A DNA stretch of 64,000 bases, from the NCBI RefSeq assembly GCF_019598945.1, contig NZ_CP080598.1:3596001-3660000 (forward strand), given 5' to 3'. The DNA comes from Sphaerospermopsis torques-reginae ITEP-024. Its GTDB lineage: Bacteria > Cyanobacteriota > Cyanobacteriia > Cyanobacteriales > Nostocaceae. Every line of letters begins with the position of its first letter. The stretch's first letter is position 1. The position numbers and the translations under genes are program-made. Shown here one piece after another: positions 52,997 to 61,958 of the stretch. Under the pieces are notes generated by a model, which saw only the letters and a list, made by a program, of their open reading frames with translations, was not told the DNA's origin and ran no database searches.

Positions 52997-53827
52997 ATGC
53001 ACACAGATACAATATTTTACCAAATCTTTCTCACTTTTCATACTCTTTTATTTGAACTGCTGGGAGAACCACCCGAAAATGCTGAAGGTTACAAATTCAC
53101 ATCTGTAGAAGTGAAGGAAAAAGCCTTTAGATTTGATGGTATATTTATGCCAGATAGTGGAGAAAAACCGATTTACTTTGTGGAGGTGCAATTTCAACCA
53201 AAACCAGAATTTTACTGGGAATTTATTACAGAAATCAACATTTACATCAATCAATATAAACCTCAGCAAGATTGGCAAGCGGTAGCTTTGTTTGCTAAAC
53301 GTAGTTTAGATGTGGAATTATTAACTAATTATCAGCAGGAATTAGTAAATAGTGGTCGCATCAAACGGATTTATTTGGATGAAATACCATCAGGTTCAAT
53401 TGGGATGGGGTTAATTGAATTAATTGTCAGTAAAGAAAACCAAGCTCCAGAATTAGTTAAGAATTTGATGCAAAGAACGAAAACCGAAATTACCAACAAC
53501 TCAGAAAGAGAAGGTATTATAGAGTTATTGGAAACTGTGTTGTTGTCGAAGTTTTCGCAATTAACCCGTCAGGAGATAGAAGCGATGTTTTTAGTCAATG
53601 ATATCAAACAAACAAGGGTATATCAAGAAGCAAAGCAGGAAGGTAGAGAAGTGGAAGCAACAAACTTACTGCTGCGTCAGTTATCTAAGAGGTTTGGAAA
53701 ATTGACAGATAGTTATATCCAGAAAATCAGTAACCTGAAAATAGCACAATTAGAAGATTTGGGAGAAGCGTTATTAGATTTTCGGGATATCCATGATTTA
53801 GATGAATGGTTCAAATCTTATACATAA
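52997..53827 (+). CDS. Rpn-family putative nuclease/transposase, tandem copy 1
   Basis: 276 residues. N-terminal domain (FYQIFLTFHTLLFELLGEPP) then the PD-(D/E)xK-type core: FRFDGIFMP (D) and IYFVEVQFQ (E-x-Q). A central helical region contains KFSQLTRQEIEAMF, and the tail (LLLRQLSKRFGKL) resembles DUF4351. Rpn/DUF2887 proteins are DNA endonucleases that raise recombination and, in some bacteria, limit phages. First of three near-identical copies separated by only 9 bp; its DNA differs from copy 2 by about half a dozen positions plus a 12-bp deletion. Confidence 0.85.
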   Translation: MHTDTIFYQIFLTFHTLLFELLGEPPENAEGYKFTSVEVKEKAFRFDGIFMPDSGEKPIYFVEVQFQPKPEFYWEFITEINIYINQYKPQQDWQAVALFAKRSLDVELLTNYQQELVNSGRIKRIYLDEIPSGSIGMGLIELIVSKENQAPELVKNLMQRTKTEITNNSEREGIIELLETVLLSKFSQLTRQEIEAMFLVNDIKQTRVYQEAKQEGREVEATNLLLRQLSKRFGKLTDSYIQKISNLKIAQLEDLGEALLDFRDIHDLDEWFKSYT

Positions 53828-53836
53828 TTATCAGCA

Positions 53837-54655
53837 ATGCACACAGATACAATATTTTACCAAATCTTTCTCACTTTTCATACTCTTTTATTTGAACTAC
53901 TGGGAGAACCACCCGAAAATGCTGAAGGTTACAAATTCACATCTGTAGAAGTGAAGGAAAAAGCCTTTAGATTTGATGGTATATTTATGCCAGATAGTGG
54001 AGAAAAACCGATTTACTTTGTGGAGGTGCAATTTCAACCAAAACCAGAATTTTACTGGGAATTTATTACAGAAATCAACATTTACATCAATCAATATAAA
54101 CCTCAGCAAGATTGGCAAGCGGTAGCTTTGTTTGCTAAACGTAGTTTAGATGTGGAATTATTAACTAATTATCAGCAGGAATTAGTAAATAGTGGTCGCA
54201 TCAAACGGATTTATTTGGATGAAATACCATCAGGTTCAATTGGGATGGGGTTAATTGAATTAATTGTCAGTAAAGAAAACCAAGCTCCAGAATTAGTTAA
54301 GAATTTGATGCAAAGAACGAAAACCGAAATTAGCAACGACTCAGAAAGAGAAGGTATTATAGAGTTATTGGAAACTGTGTTGTTGTCGAAGTTTTCGCAA
54401 TTAACCCGTCAGGAGATAGAAGCGATGTTTTTAGTCAATGATATCAAACAAACAAGGGTATATCAAGAAGCAAAGCAGGAAGAAGCAACAAACTTACTGC
54501 TGCGTCAGTTATCTAAGAGGTTTGGAAAATTGACAGATAGTTATATCCAGAAAATCAGTAACCTGAAAATAGCACAATTAGAAGATTTGGGAGAAGCGTT
54601 ATTAGATTTTCGGGATATCCATGATTTAGATGAATGGTTCAAATCTTATACATAA
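53837..54655 (+). CDS. Rpn-family putative nuclease/transposase, tandem copy 2
   Basis: 272 residues, identical to copy 1 except TN-N to SN-D in the TEISNDSE segment and loss of four residues (GREV) in the hinge after QTRVYQEAKQE. All catalytic residues (D and E-x-Q) are retained. It begins 9 bp after copy 1 with the same TTATCAGCA leader, so the repeat unit includes the spacer. No separate ribosome-binding site. Confidence 0.85.
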   Translation: MHTDTIFYQIFLTFHTLLFELLGEPPENAEGYKFTSVEVKEKAFRFDGIFMPDSGEKPIYFVEVQFQPKPEFYWEFITEINIYINQYKPQQDWQAVALFAKRSLDVELLTNYQQELVNSGRIKRIYLDEIPSGSIGMGLIELIVSKENQAPELVKNLMQRTKTEISNDSEREGIIELLETVLLSKFSQLTRQEIEAMFLVNDIKQTRVYQEAKQEEATNLLLRQLSKRFGKLTDSYIQKISNLKIAQLEDLGEALLDFRDIHDLDEWFKSYT

Positions 54656-54664
54656 TTATCAGCA

Positions 54665-55507
54665 ATGCACACAGATACAATATTTTACCAAATCTTTCTC
54701 ACTTTTCATACTCTTTTATTTGAACTACTGGGAGAACCACCCGAAAATGCTGAAGGTTACAAATTCACATCTGTAGAAGTGAAGGAAAAAGCCTTTAGAT
54801 TTGATGGTATATTTATGCCAGATAGTGGAGAAAAACCGATTTATTTTGTGGAGGTACAATTTCAACCAAAACCAGAATTTTACTGGGAATTTATTACAGA
54901 AATCAACATTTACCTCAATCAATATAAACCTCAGCAAGATTGGCAAGCGGTGGCTTTGTTTGCTAAACGTAGTTTAGATGTGGAAGTATTAACTAATTAT
55001 CAGCAGGAATTAGTAAATAGTGGTCGTATCAAACGGATTTATTTGGATGAAATACCATCAGGTTCGATTGGGATGGGGTTAATTGAATTAATTGTCAGTA
55101 AAGAAAACCAAGCTCCAGAATTAGTTAAGAATTTGATGCAAAGAACGAAAACCGAAATTAGCAACGACTCAGAAAGAGAAGGTATTATAGAGTTATTGGA
55201 AACTGTGTTGTTGTCGAAGTTTTCGCAATTAACCCGTCAGGAGATAGAAGCGATGTTTTTAGTCAATGATATCAAACAAACAAGGGTATATCAAGAAGCA
55301 AAGCAGGAAGGTAGAGAAGAAGGTAGAGAAGTGGAAGCAACAAACTTACTACTGCGTCTGTTATCTAAGAGGTTTGGAAAATTGACAGATAGTTATATCC
55401 AGAAAATTAGTACCCTGAAAATAGCACAATTAGAAGATTTGGGAGAAGCATTATTAGATTTTCGGGATATCAACGATTTAGATGAATGGTTGAAATCCCA
55501 AACCTAA
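54665..55507 (+). CDS. Rpn-family putative nuclease/transposase, tandem copy 3
   Basis: 280 residues. Slightly more diverged than the other two (for example INQY to LNQY, VELL to VEVL, RQLSK to RLLSK, and a changed end EWLKSQT), with two hinge units (EGREEGREVEATN) where copy 1 has one and copy 2 none. Catalytic residues retained. It ends 2 bp from the convergent dnaE stop, so this array was built right up against an essential gene. Confidence 0.85.
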   Translation: MHTDTIFYQIFLTFHTLLFELLGEPPENAEGYKFTSVEVKEKAFRFDGIFMPDSGEKPIYFVEVQFQPKPEFYWEFITEINIYLNQYKPQQDWQAVALFAKRSLDVEVLTNYQQELVNSGRIKRIYLDEIPSGSIGMGLIELIVSKENQAPELVKNLMQRTKTEISNDSEREGIIELLETVLLSKFSQLTRQEIEAMFLVNDIKQTRVYQEAKQEGREEGREVEATNLLLRLLSKRFGKLTDSYIQKISTLKIAQLEDLGEALLDFRDINDLDEWLKSQT

Positions 55508-55509
55508 AT

Positions 55510-58143
55510 TTAAGCTGGTAAATTTGGGACTTTTAACAAATCTAAACCCTTTTCAAATATCTCATCAATGGGCAACATTTCCCCAGTAGTAGTCATAAAT
55601 TTATGGTCTTTTGTTGCCCTAATTACTGAACCATCATCTAAACAATATTCATATAATTCTTGTACTCCTCTGTTATGCCATTGGGCAATAGGTTGAGTGT
55701 AAACGTTACCATTGTTATCAACACTAAATACACTACACTCAATCTGTTTTTCGACTATTTCCCCAATAGGTAAAAAGCCATATTCCACAGTTAAAACTTC
55801 TGTTTCATAACTCAAACAATATTCAGCAAACTTCAACATATCCGCAAATAGTTTTTCAGCAACTTGGGGTTTTACACCGTTTTTTGCTGAACCATCTATG
55901 AAATTTTGCTTTTGTTTTTCCATCTCCGCTACTTTCTTTTTACCCATAGCGCGACGCAGTAAGTCAGCTTGTCCTAAAGAATAACCTGCCATATCTTGAG
56001 CAATTTTCATGATTTGCTCTTGATAAACCATAATTCCATAGGTTTCATTTAAGATAGGTTGTAAAAGTTGCGATTCATAATCAATTGCTTCTCGTCCATG
56101 TTTACGGTTGATAAACTTAGGAATTAATCCCGCATCTAATGGACCAGGTCTATATAATGCCAAAATAGAAGAAATATCTTCAATATTGGAAGGTTTCAAA
56201 TCTCTTACTATTTGTTTCATTCCTGAAGATTCTAATTGGAAAATACCTTCTAAATCTCCAGATTCTAATAATGAATATGCTTGAGATACATCTTTAGGTA
56301 AAGTGCTATGTTCACCTTTAGCTAATATTTTCTGGGCTTTCCTTTCATCACGGGTAATGTCATCAGGATCAATACGATATCCTTTACTGTGTTCAATTAA
56401 ATCAATAGTTTTTTGAATCAAAGTCAGGTTTCTTAAACCCAAAAAGTCCATTTTTAACAACCCCAGTGATTCTAAATCTTCCATAAAATACTGGGTAATT
56501 ACTGAGCCGTCGTTATTACGTTGTAAAGGGACAATTTCATCTAAAGGTTCAGCAGAAATAACTACACCGGCTGCATGAACACCAAAGGTTTTGTTAGTTC
56601 CTTCAATTCGCATGGCCATATCTATCCAGCGGCGAACATTGGGATCATTATCATATTTAGCTTTAAATTCTGGTTCTGGGGTTTCATCAGAAATCATCAC
56701 TTTGAGTTTTGTTGGTTTACCCCGTACCACTGGGATCATTTTCGCCATTTTGTCAGCGTCCCCATAGGGAATATCTAACACTCTGGCGACATCTTTTAAT
56801 ACTGCTTTGGATGTTAAACGGTTAAAAGTGATAATTTGGGCAACTCTATCAGCACCATATTTTCTAGTCACATAATCAATTACTTCATCCCGTTTTTCAA
56901 TACAGAAATCTGTATCAATATCAGGCATTGATTTCCGTTCTGGGTTCAAAAATCGCTCAAATAGTAGGCCATGATGCACGGGATCTATATTAGTAATTCG
57001 CATGGCGTAAGCAACTAAAGAACCCGCAGCCGAACCCCGACCTAGACCAACGGGAATATTATTATCTCTAGCAAATTTGATGTAGTCCCACACTACTAAA
57101 AAGTAACTAGAAAAACCCATTTGCTGAATCATTTTTAGTTCATATTCTAATCTTTCTTTGTAGACTGGATCGACTTCGTTACGAGATTTACGATTTAATC
57201 TTTCTAGTAGTCCTTGCCAAGCTACTTCTTCAGCGTAAGTATCAGGAGTATGACCAGAAGGAATGGGAGGAGTGGGGATTTTTGGCTCATCCATGATATG
57301 GTAAGGCTCAACTTTATCCGCTACTTCTACTGTTGTCGCTATGGCTTCTTCTATAACATCATCGGGTAAATGATCACGAAATAATAATTTCATTTCTGCG
57401 GCAGATTTGAGATATTCTGTGCCGCTATATCGCATCCGGTTATCATCAACAATTAGTTTACCGGTTTGAATACAAAGTAAAGCATCGTGTGCTTCTACGT
57501 CAAAGCAAGAAATGTAATGAGAATCGTTAGTAGCGACAAATTTAATGCCTAATTCACGGGCAATTTTCACAATTTCGACATTAACGATTCTGTCTTCTTG
57601 TGAACCATGATCTTGAATTTCTAAATAAAAATCTCCACCAAATTCTTCTTTATACCATTTGGCAACTTTTCGGGCTGCATCTGGTCTACCACTAAGAATT
57701 GCTTGGGGAATTTCTCCCCCTAAACAAGCACTGGTGATAATTAAACCTTCTTTATATTGTTTGAGTAAATCTTTATTAATACAAGGACGGGAAAAAATAC
57801 CTTTACCTTGTACACCTTTCAGATTAGAAATTGTGGTGAGTTTAACTAGGTTTTTATAACCTTTGGTATTTTTTGCTAAAACAACTTGATGATATTTGGG
57901 ACGACGTTCTTGTTTTTCAATATCACCATTAATGATATACATTTCGTTGCCAATAATTGGCTTAAAACCAGGTTTATTGCGGCAGATTTTTATTAGTTCA
58001 ACTGCTCCATACATGACACCATGATCTGTGAGGGCGATCGCTTTCATTCCTAGTGCGATCGCTTGATCTACTAACTCTAGTAGTTGACTAGCACCATCTA
58101 GCAAACTGTAGTCACTGTGAATATGTAAAGGTACAAAAGACAT
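55510..58143 (-). CDS. dnaE: DNA polymerase III alpha subunit, N-terminal half with split-intein N-part
   Basis: 877 residues from the ATG at 58143; a TTG six bases upstream is in frame but unlikely. The PHP domain opens [19 protein letters not shown], and the palm contains [16 protein letters not shown] with the catalytic aspartates. After residue 775 (MLKFAEY|C) the sequence becomes the 102-residue N-part of the cyanobacterial DnaE split intein. The C-part, encoded elsewhere, joins by protein trans-splicing to make a full polymerase. The gene is convergent with, and 2 bp from, the tandem Rpn array. Confidence 0.97.
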   Translation of the reverse strand: MSFVPLHIHSDYSLLDGASQLLELVDQAIALGMKAIALTDHGVMYGAVELIKICRNKPGFKPIIGNEMYIINGDIEKQERRPKYHQVVLAKNTKGYKNLVKLTTISNLKGVQGKGIFSRPCINKDLLKQYKEGLIITSACLGGEIPQAILSGRPDAARKVAKWYKEEFGGDFYLEIQDHGSQEDRIVNVEIVKIARELGIKFVATNDSHYISCFDVEAHDALLCIQTGKLIVDDNRMRYSGTEYLKSAAEMKLLFRDHLPDDVIEEAIATTVEVADKVEPYHIMDEPKIPTPPIPSGHTPDTYAEEVAWQGLLERLNRKSRNEVDPVYKERLEYELKMIQQMGFSSYFLVVWDYIKFARDNNIPVGLGRGSAAGSLVAYAMRITNIDPVHHGLLFERFLNPERKSMPDIDTDFCIEKRDEVIDYVTRKYGADRVAQIITFNRLTSKAVLKDVARVLDIPYGDADKMAKMIPVVRGKPTKLKVMISDETPEPEFKAKYDNDPNVRRWIDMAMRIEGTNKTFGVHAAGVVISAEPLDEIVPLQRNNDGSVITQYFMEDLESLGLLKMDFLGLRNLTLIQKTIDLIEHSKGYRIDPDDITRDERKAQKILAKGEHSTLPKDVSQAYSLLESGDLEGIFQLESSGMKQIVRDLKPSNIEDISSILALYRPGPLDAGLIPKFINRKHGREAIDYESQLLQPILNETYGIMVYQEQIMKIAQDMAGYSLGQADLLRRAMGKKKVAEMEKQKQNFIDGSAKNGVKPQVAEKLFADMLKFAEYCLSYETEVLTVEYGFLPIGEIVEKQIECSVFSVDNNGNVYTQPIAQWHNRGVQELYEYCLDDGSVIRATKDHKFMTTTGEMLPIDEIFEKGLDLLKVPNLPA
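55513..55818 (-). other. DnaE split intein, N-terminal fragment (Int-N)
   Basis: 102 residues starting [14 protein letters not shown] with the Cys1 nucleophile, the block B motif [14 protein letters not shown] (with the TxxH) and the terminus LLKVPNLPA. The pattern is that of the Nostoc DnaE intein, with a few substitutions. The partner Int-C and C-extein are not in this window. Confidence 0.97.
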
Positions 58144-58207
58144 AAGCAATTAATCATTAATAATTAAGAATTTACAATGCAGCTATTTATAGCAGAATTT
58201 AGGAGTC

Positions 58208-58280
58208 GTAGGGGCGAAGCATTCAGAAAATAGTCTGTTCATAAAATTGATAATTGGTCGCCCGAATGCTTCCCCCGTAC
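58208..58280. repeat. Inverted repeat GTAGGGGCGAAGCATTC / GAATGCTTCCCCCGTAC
   Basis: Two 17-nt arms (58208-58224 and 58264-58280) that pair with one mismatch around a 39-nt loop. A known style of dispersed cyanobacterial palindromic element. The flanking region 58144-58632 holds no other gene. Confidence 0.75.
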
Positions 58281-58288
58281 AGGAGTCA

Positions 58289-58365
58289 GGAGTCAGGAGT
58301 AAAACAGGCTTTGTGTCTAGGGTTCAATTTTGATTCTGTACCTCATTGATCTGCAATCTGCTGTA
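58289..58365 (+). repeat. 77-bp dispersed repeat, left copy
   Basis: Starts in GGAGTCA heptamers and continues with AAAACAGGCTTTGTGTC, GGGTTCAATTTTG and CTCATTGATCTGCAATCTG. It matches the inverse of 61024-61100 at all but about five positions. AGCTTTC repeats follow at 58403-58427. Confidence 0.8.
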
Positions 58366-58552
58366 ATAGCAATTTAGCTTGATGTTAAAATCAAATACAG
58401 CAGCTTTCAGCTTTCAGCTTTCAGCAGTAAAACCCTTTTGGTGCAAGGCTTTTTGGTCAAAATTTGTACCTGAATAACAGCAAAAAAGCGACATCTGAGT
58501 AATATCTGAGTTTAGCACAGGAATCCGGTTCTCAATCCTTGGCGGATAAATG

Positions 58553-58577
58553 GAAAAGCCTCGTTAGAAAACGAGGC
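58553..58577 (-). terminator. Rho-independent terminator
   Basis: A perfect 8-bp stem GCCTCGTT/AACGAGGC with a 4-base loop, followed by TTTT on the minus strand. It lies 56 bp past the stop of the small gene at 58633 and supports that gene being transcribed. Confidence 0.8.
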
Positions 58578-58632
58578 ACAAACAGTTATCAGTTATCGCT
58601 TTCAGTGTAACCTGTCATCTGTCACCTGTCCA

Positions 58633-58812
58633 CTAAGACTGTTGAGGTCCTTTAGCATCGGAATGTTTAGACCAACACCGTTCTAAAAGTTGAATTCGCC
58701 ATATTAGTGCAAACTGACGAGGATTCCAGATAAATTTAGTATCACGACTAAATAAGGGCTGGTTCAAATAATCCCAAAGAGGAAATTTAATTTTTGTGTG
58801 TTCGGGAGCCAT
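58633..58812 (-). CDS. Conserved small protein (59 aa)
   Basis: 59 residues: MAPEHTKIKFPLWDYLNQPL, FSRDTKFIWNPRQFALIWRI and QLLERCWSKHSDAKGPQQS. The aromatic, basic composition is protein-like, and I recall similar short cyanobacterial proteins with the WDYLNQPLF and LWRIQxLERCW blocks. No signal or membrane segment. An intrinsic terminator stands just downstream. Function unknown. Confidence 0.65.
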   Translation of the reverse strand: MAPEHTKIKFPLWDYLNQPLFSRDTKFIWNPRQFALIWRIQLLERCWSKHSDAKGPQQS

Positions 58813-58996
58813 AGGTGGAACAAAATATTATAAAATTGCTTCAGGAGTAGTTGGCATTTTATTTAAAAAAATTATTGGATCAATTTGATAAATAAATTTC
58901 CACTACTAATACCTTTATTATTCAAGAATAAACCAGTATTTTCCGAATGTCTTTGTGGCAATTGCGGAATTTAGGAAAATTTTATTTTTGCTACTT

Positions 58997-59438
58997 TTAA
59001 AAAACTGTTAGTAAATCCTGACTTTGTTGTTGACAATAATTCTGGTAGGGTGGAAGACTGAAAAGAAAATTTTGATATGCCATAGACATTTGTCTAGCTA
59101 CTTCATCAATAAGAACACAACCAGGACTTGTCCCCAAACCAGGAACAGCAACTATATTAATTTGCTTATGTAAACAATTGCCGTATAATTTATTATGTTG
59201 GCGGATGGCTAACAAAGTTGACCACAAACCTTGATAAATATGATATTTACCAGCCACAGATATCTGCATTCTCAAAGTAGGACTATGAACAATAAACGGA
59301 TGTAAAGGATGATTTGTTTCCACGATTAAAGATGTACCAATAGGTTGATCTCCTATCTCCTAAATATTCTTCTTGAATACGTTTTTGTAAAAGTTTCTCG
59401 ACATTTTCGCCAAAGAATTTGAGACTCGCCCCATCAAT
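58997..59438 (-). pseudogene. Broken macro-domain (Appr-1''-P processing-like) gene
   Basis: Two frames on the minus strand make one macro-domain-like sequence. 59438-59365 gives IDGASLKFFGENVEKLLQKR...EEYLGD, and a second frame (ending at 58997) gives PIGTSLIVETNHPLHPFIVH, AVPGLGTSPGCVLIDEVARQM and so on. The join shows GGAGATAGGAGAT, a 7-bp duplication that breaks the frame. The first ~30 residues of the domain are missing, at a TCAATTA heptamer array. Macro domains bind or hydrolyse ADP-ribose. Non-functional. Confidence 0.75.
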
Positions 59439-59440
59439 AG

Positions 59441-59491
59441 TTCAATTATCAATTATCAATTATCAATTATCAATTATCAATTGTCAATTAT
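59441..59491. repeat. TCAATTA heptamer array
   Basis: Seven or so TCAATTA units between the broken macro-domain gene and dacB. It lies exactly where the macro-domain N-terminus would be expected. Confidence 0.9.
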
Positions 59492-59520
59492 AAAATCCTG
59501 GATATCCTGATTCTAACAAA

Positions 59521-60987
59521 TTAACATCTCTTCAACTGCGTTAATAACACAACAATTTCATCCATTGCTTTCCTCACCACACTTGCAGGTTGTTCAGACT
59601 GATTTACCATAATACTAAAAACTAAAGTTTCATAATTAGGAACATTAACATATCCAGATAAAGAAACCACACCCATCATAGTACCTGTTTTTGCTTGGAC
59701 AAGTCCCTGAGCAGATGTATTAAGAAAACGATTTTTTAAAGTACCACTAATACCAGCAACAGGTAAAGAAGCACGAAAAACTTCTGCTTGGGAAGATTTG
59801 GCCATCACTTGCAAAAGTTGTACCAAAGCTTCTGGACTAATTATATTTTTGCGAGATAACCCAGAACCATCTACAATCATATAGCTATTCGGTTCAATTC
59901 CTAATTCAGTTAAGGTATTTTTTAAAGCTTCCAATCCTAAATCAGCAGTAGTTTTATTTCTGGCTAATTGCTGTTGATCAGCTAAACTTCTGAGTAAGAC
60001 TTCAGTATACAAATTATTACTATTGACATTTGTTTCTACTAATAATTCAGATAAAGGCGGAGATTCAATAGCGGCTATTTCTTGTTCATTCTTACCACCA
60101 TTATTAACGGATGTCCGTTTAACTTTTATTCCTGCTTTTGTTAAAATTAAACGGAAATTTTGCAAGAAATTTTGAGCAGGATCAAATACAGCTATAGCTG
60201 TAATATTGGGTTGTGAGTTTACAGGTAATTGTCCTTTGATTCTTAAAATCTGACCTTTTAAATCTCGGTAAACTTCCACAAAACCCGGTTGATTTTCTGG
60301 GGTTGTTATGGAATCATTTTCAATCTGCCAATTATAAGCATCCAGAGGATTGGACCATTGAATTTTTAAAGGTTCTCCGATTTTTTGAGGCAAAAAATTT
60401 ATAACAGAAGCATTTTCATTGACAATTAAACTATTGACAGGTGCGCCATAATAAAATTGTACATCTTCCCATTGCCAACTAGGATGAACAACCTCACCTT
60501 GAAAATAACTATCATCAGCAATTAATTGATTAATTTCCCGAATACCTTTTTGATATAACTGTTTGGCTAATATTGTTAATTGCTCATTTTTTAAACTTGG
60601 ATCTCCTCTACCAACAACACGCAAAATACCTTCTCCGTCTTGATAAACAGAAGTACGAATGCGAAAATTTGCCCCTAGTTTCTGCAATGCGGCTGCTGTT
60701 GTGAACAGTTTAGTATTAGAAGCAGGAATAAAATATTTTTCTGCATCTCGACTGTAAAGAGTTTGTGGAGATGATAGGGGTTTGATTAAAATTCCCCAAC
60801 GCATTCTCTTAAATATAGGACGATTGATTACAGCATCTATAGATGATTCTATTTGAGCAGAACAAGTATATTTGGTGGTAGTTTCTGGTGGGTTTGGTGT
60901 TTGTGCTTGGGCTATTTGTTGGTTAACATTAATTTGAACACTGATAAATAGCAACATTAAGCTAATAGATATTTTTTGGTGAATCAT
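59521..60987 (-). CDS. dacB: D-alanyl-D-alanine carboxypeptidase/endopeptidase (PBP4 family, S13)
   Basis: 488 residues. Signal peptide (ISISLMLLFISVQINVNQQIAQA), then the S13 catalytic motifs: SxxK in FIPASNTKLFTTAAAL, SxN-type in VDGSGLSRKNIISPEAL, and KTG in VQAKTGTMMGVVSLSGYV. The large insertion between the first and second motif is normal for PBP4. It trims or cleaves peptidoglycan cross-links in the periplasm. Confidence 0.94.
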   Translation of the reverse strand: MIHQKISISLMLLFISVQINVNQQIAQAQTPNPPETTTKYTCSAQIESSIDAVINRPIFKRMRWGILIKPLSSPQTLYSRDAEKYFIPASNTKLFTTAAALQKLGANFRIRTSVYQDGEGILRVVGRGDPSLKNEQLTILAKQLYQKGIREINQLIADDSYFQGEVVHPSWQWEDVQFYYGAPVNSLIVNENASVINFLPQKIGEPLKIQWSNPLDAYNWQIENDSITTPENQPGFVEVYRDLKGQILRIKGQLPVNSQPNITAIAVFDPAQNFLQNFRLILTKAGIKVKRTSVNNGGKNEQEIAAIESPPLSELLVETNVNSNNLYTEVLLRSLADQQQLARNKTTADLGLEALKNTLTELGIEPNSYMIVDGSGLSRKNIISPEALVQLLQVMAKSSQAEVFRASLPVAGISGTLKNRFLNTSAQGLVQAKTGTMMGVVSLSGYVNVPNYETLVFSIMVNQSEQPASVVRKAMDEIVVLLTQLKRC

Positions 60988-61023
60988 TTGATTTTGACTA
61001 AATGTAATCCTAATGTTGTAACC

Positions 61024-61100
61024 TACAGTAGATTGCAGATCAATGAGGCACAGAATCTAAATTGAACCCTATACACAAAGCCTGTTTTACTCCTGACTCC
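61024..61100 (-). repeat. 77-bp dispersed repeat, right copy (inverted)
   Basis: Reverse complement of the repeat at 58289-58365 with about five mismatches. With its partner it brackets the small gene, the broken macro-domain gene and dacB. Confidence 0.8.
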
Positions 61101-61270
61101 TGAATTATGCTGTACTTTGCGTAGCTGAATTACTACTTAAAAAGCCCATGATCGCCTAAAATTTGCTACTCATGAGCTAAATTAACTTATTTATGTGAAA
61201 ACTGCAAACTAAAGAGCTAAATGCCCTAATTCTTGGAAAAGTGGGGAATATTCAAAAAACAAACCAATAA

Positions 61271-61738
61271 TTATTCTTCTTCCTCCTCTTCTTCTTCATA
61301 TTCTTCAAAAATTTCGTCTATCAATTCTTCTGCTCGCTCATCGGAAATTTTTAATGCTTCCTGAAGTTCAAAGAGATAATCTTCTTCTGATTCGGGTATG
61401 TCTTCTTCCATTCCCAGGATCAAAATAGCTGTGATATAGGCAGTTTCACGATAACTCTTTTTTGTTAAGGATGCGATCGCACTAGGAATTAAATTCTCTA
61501 CTTTTTCTTCCTCTATCAAGGTGTTGACTTTTGCTGTTAACTTATCAAAGTCTTCCTCAGAGTAACTTGCAAACAGTTCAATACCTTCTAACATTTCTGG
61601 TAAGGGGTATTCTTCGGGGGTAATAATACCTTCATCCTCACCAGAAGCGGAAAAAAGTCCGATAATGGCGATCGCCACTTCTGGTTCTAGTTTAACTGGA
61701 GTTTTGATTTTGCTTTTAACCAACTCACTTTTAGACAT
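61271..61738 (-). CDS. Acidic TerB-like protein
   Basis: 155 residues, strongly acidic, ending in a run of glutamates (EEYEEEEEEEE). The central helices (VAIAIIGLFSASGEDEGIIT, LTAKVNTLIEEEKVENLI, YRETAYITAILILGMEEDIP, EEDYLFELQEALKISDERAEEL) resemble TerB/tellurite-resistance-like helical domains, which bind metal through acidic residues. Not certain; could also be a general acidic scaffold. Confidence 0.6.
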   Translation of the reverse strand: MSKSELVKSKIKTPVKLEPEVAIAIIGLFSASGEDEGIITPEEYPLPEMLEGIELFASYSEEDFDKLTAKVNTLIEEEKVENLIPSAIASLTKKSYRETAYITAILILGMEEDIPESEEDYLFELQEALKISDERAEELIDEIFEEYEEEEEEEE

Positions 61739-61903
61739 GATGATCCTTTTGACAGACTATTATTTAGATTCCCAAATCATTGCATAAAATCACAGAGACT
61801 TTTACTTTTTTCATACATTTTGCACACAGAAGTTATGTTTTTAACATAAAAAAGATTTTAGCTAAACTCAAAAGCTCAATACCCAATCTAGAAGGAGATT
61901 TTC

Positions 61904-61935
61904 ACACAATATCCCCGACTTCTTACAGAAATCAG
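61904..61935. repeat. Dispersed palindrome (CCCCGACTTCTT/AGAAATCAGGGAT)
   Basis: An imperfect inverted repeat 24 bp past the ilvB stop. A relative of the units at 13358 and 33218. No T run follows, so terminator function is uncertain. Confidence 0.55.
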
Positions 61936-61958
61936 GGATCTGATTCTGGTGTTTTTAC

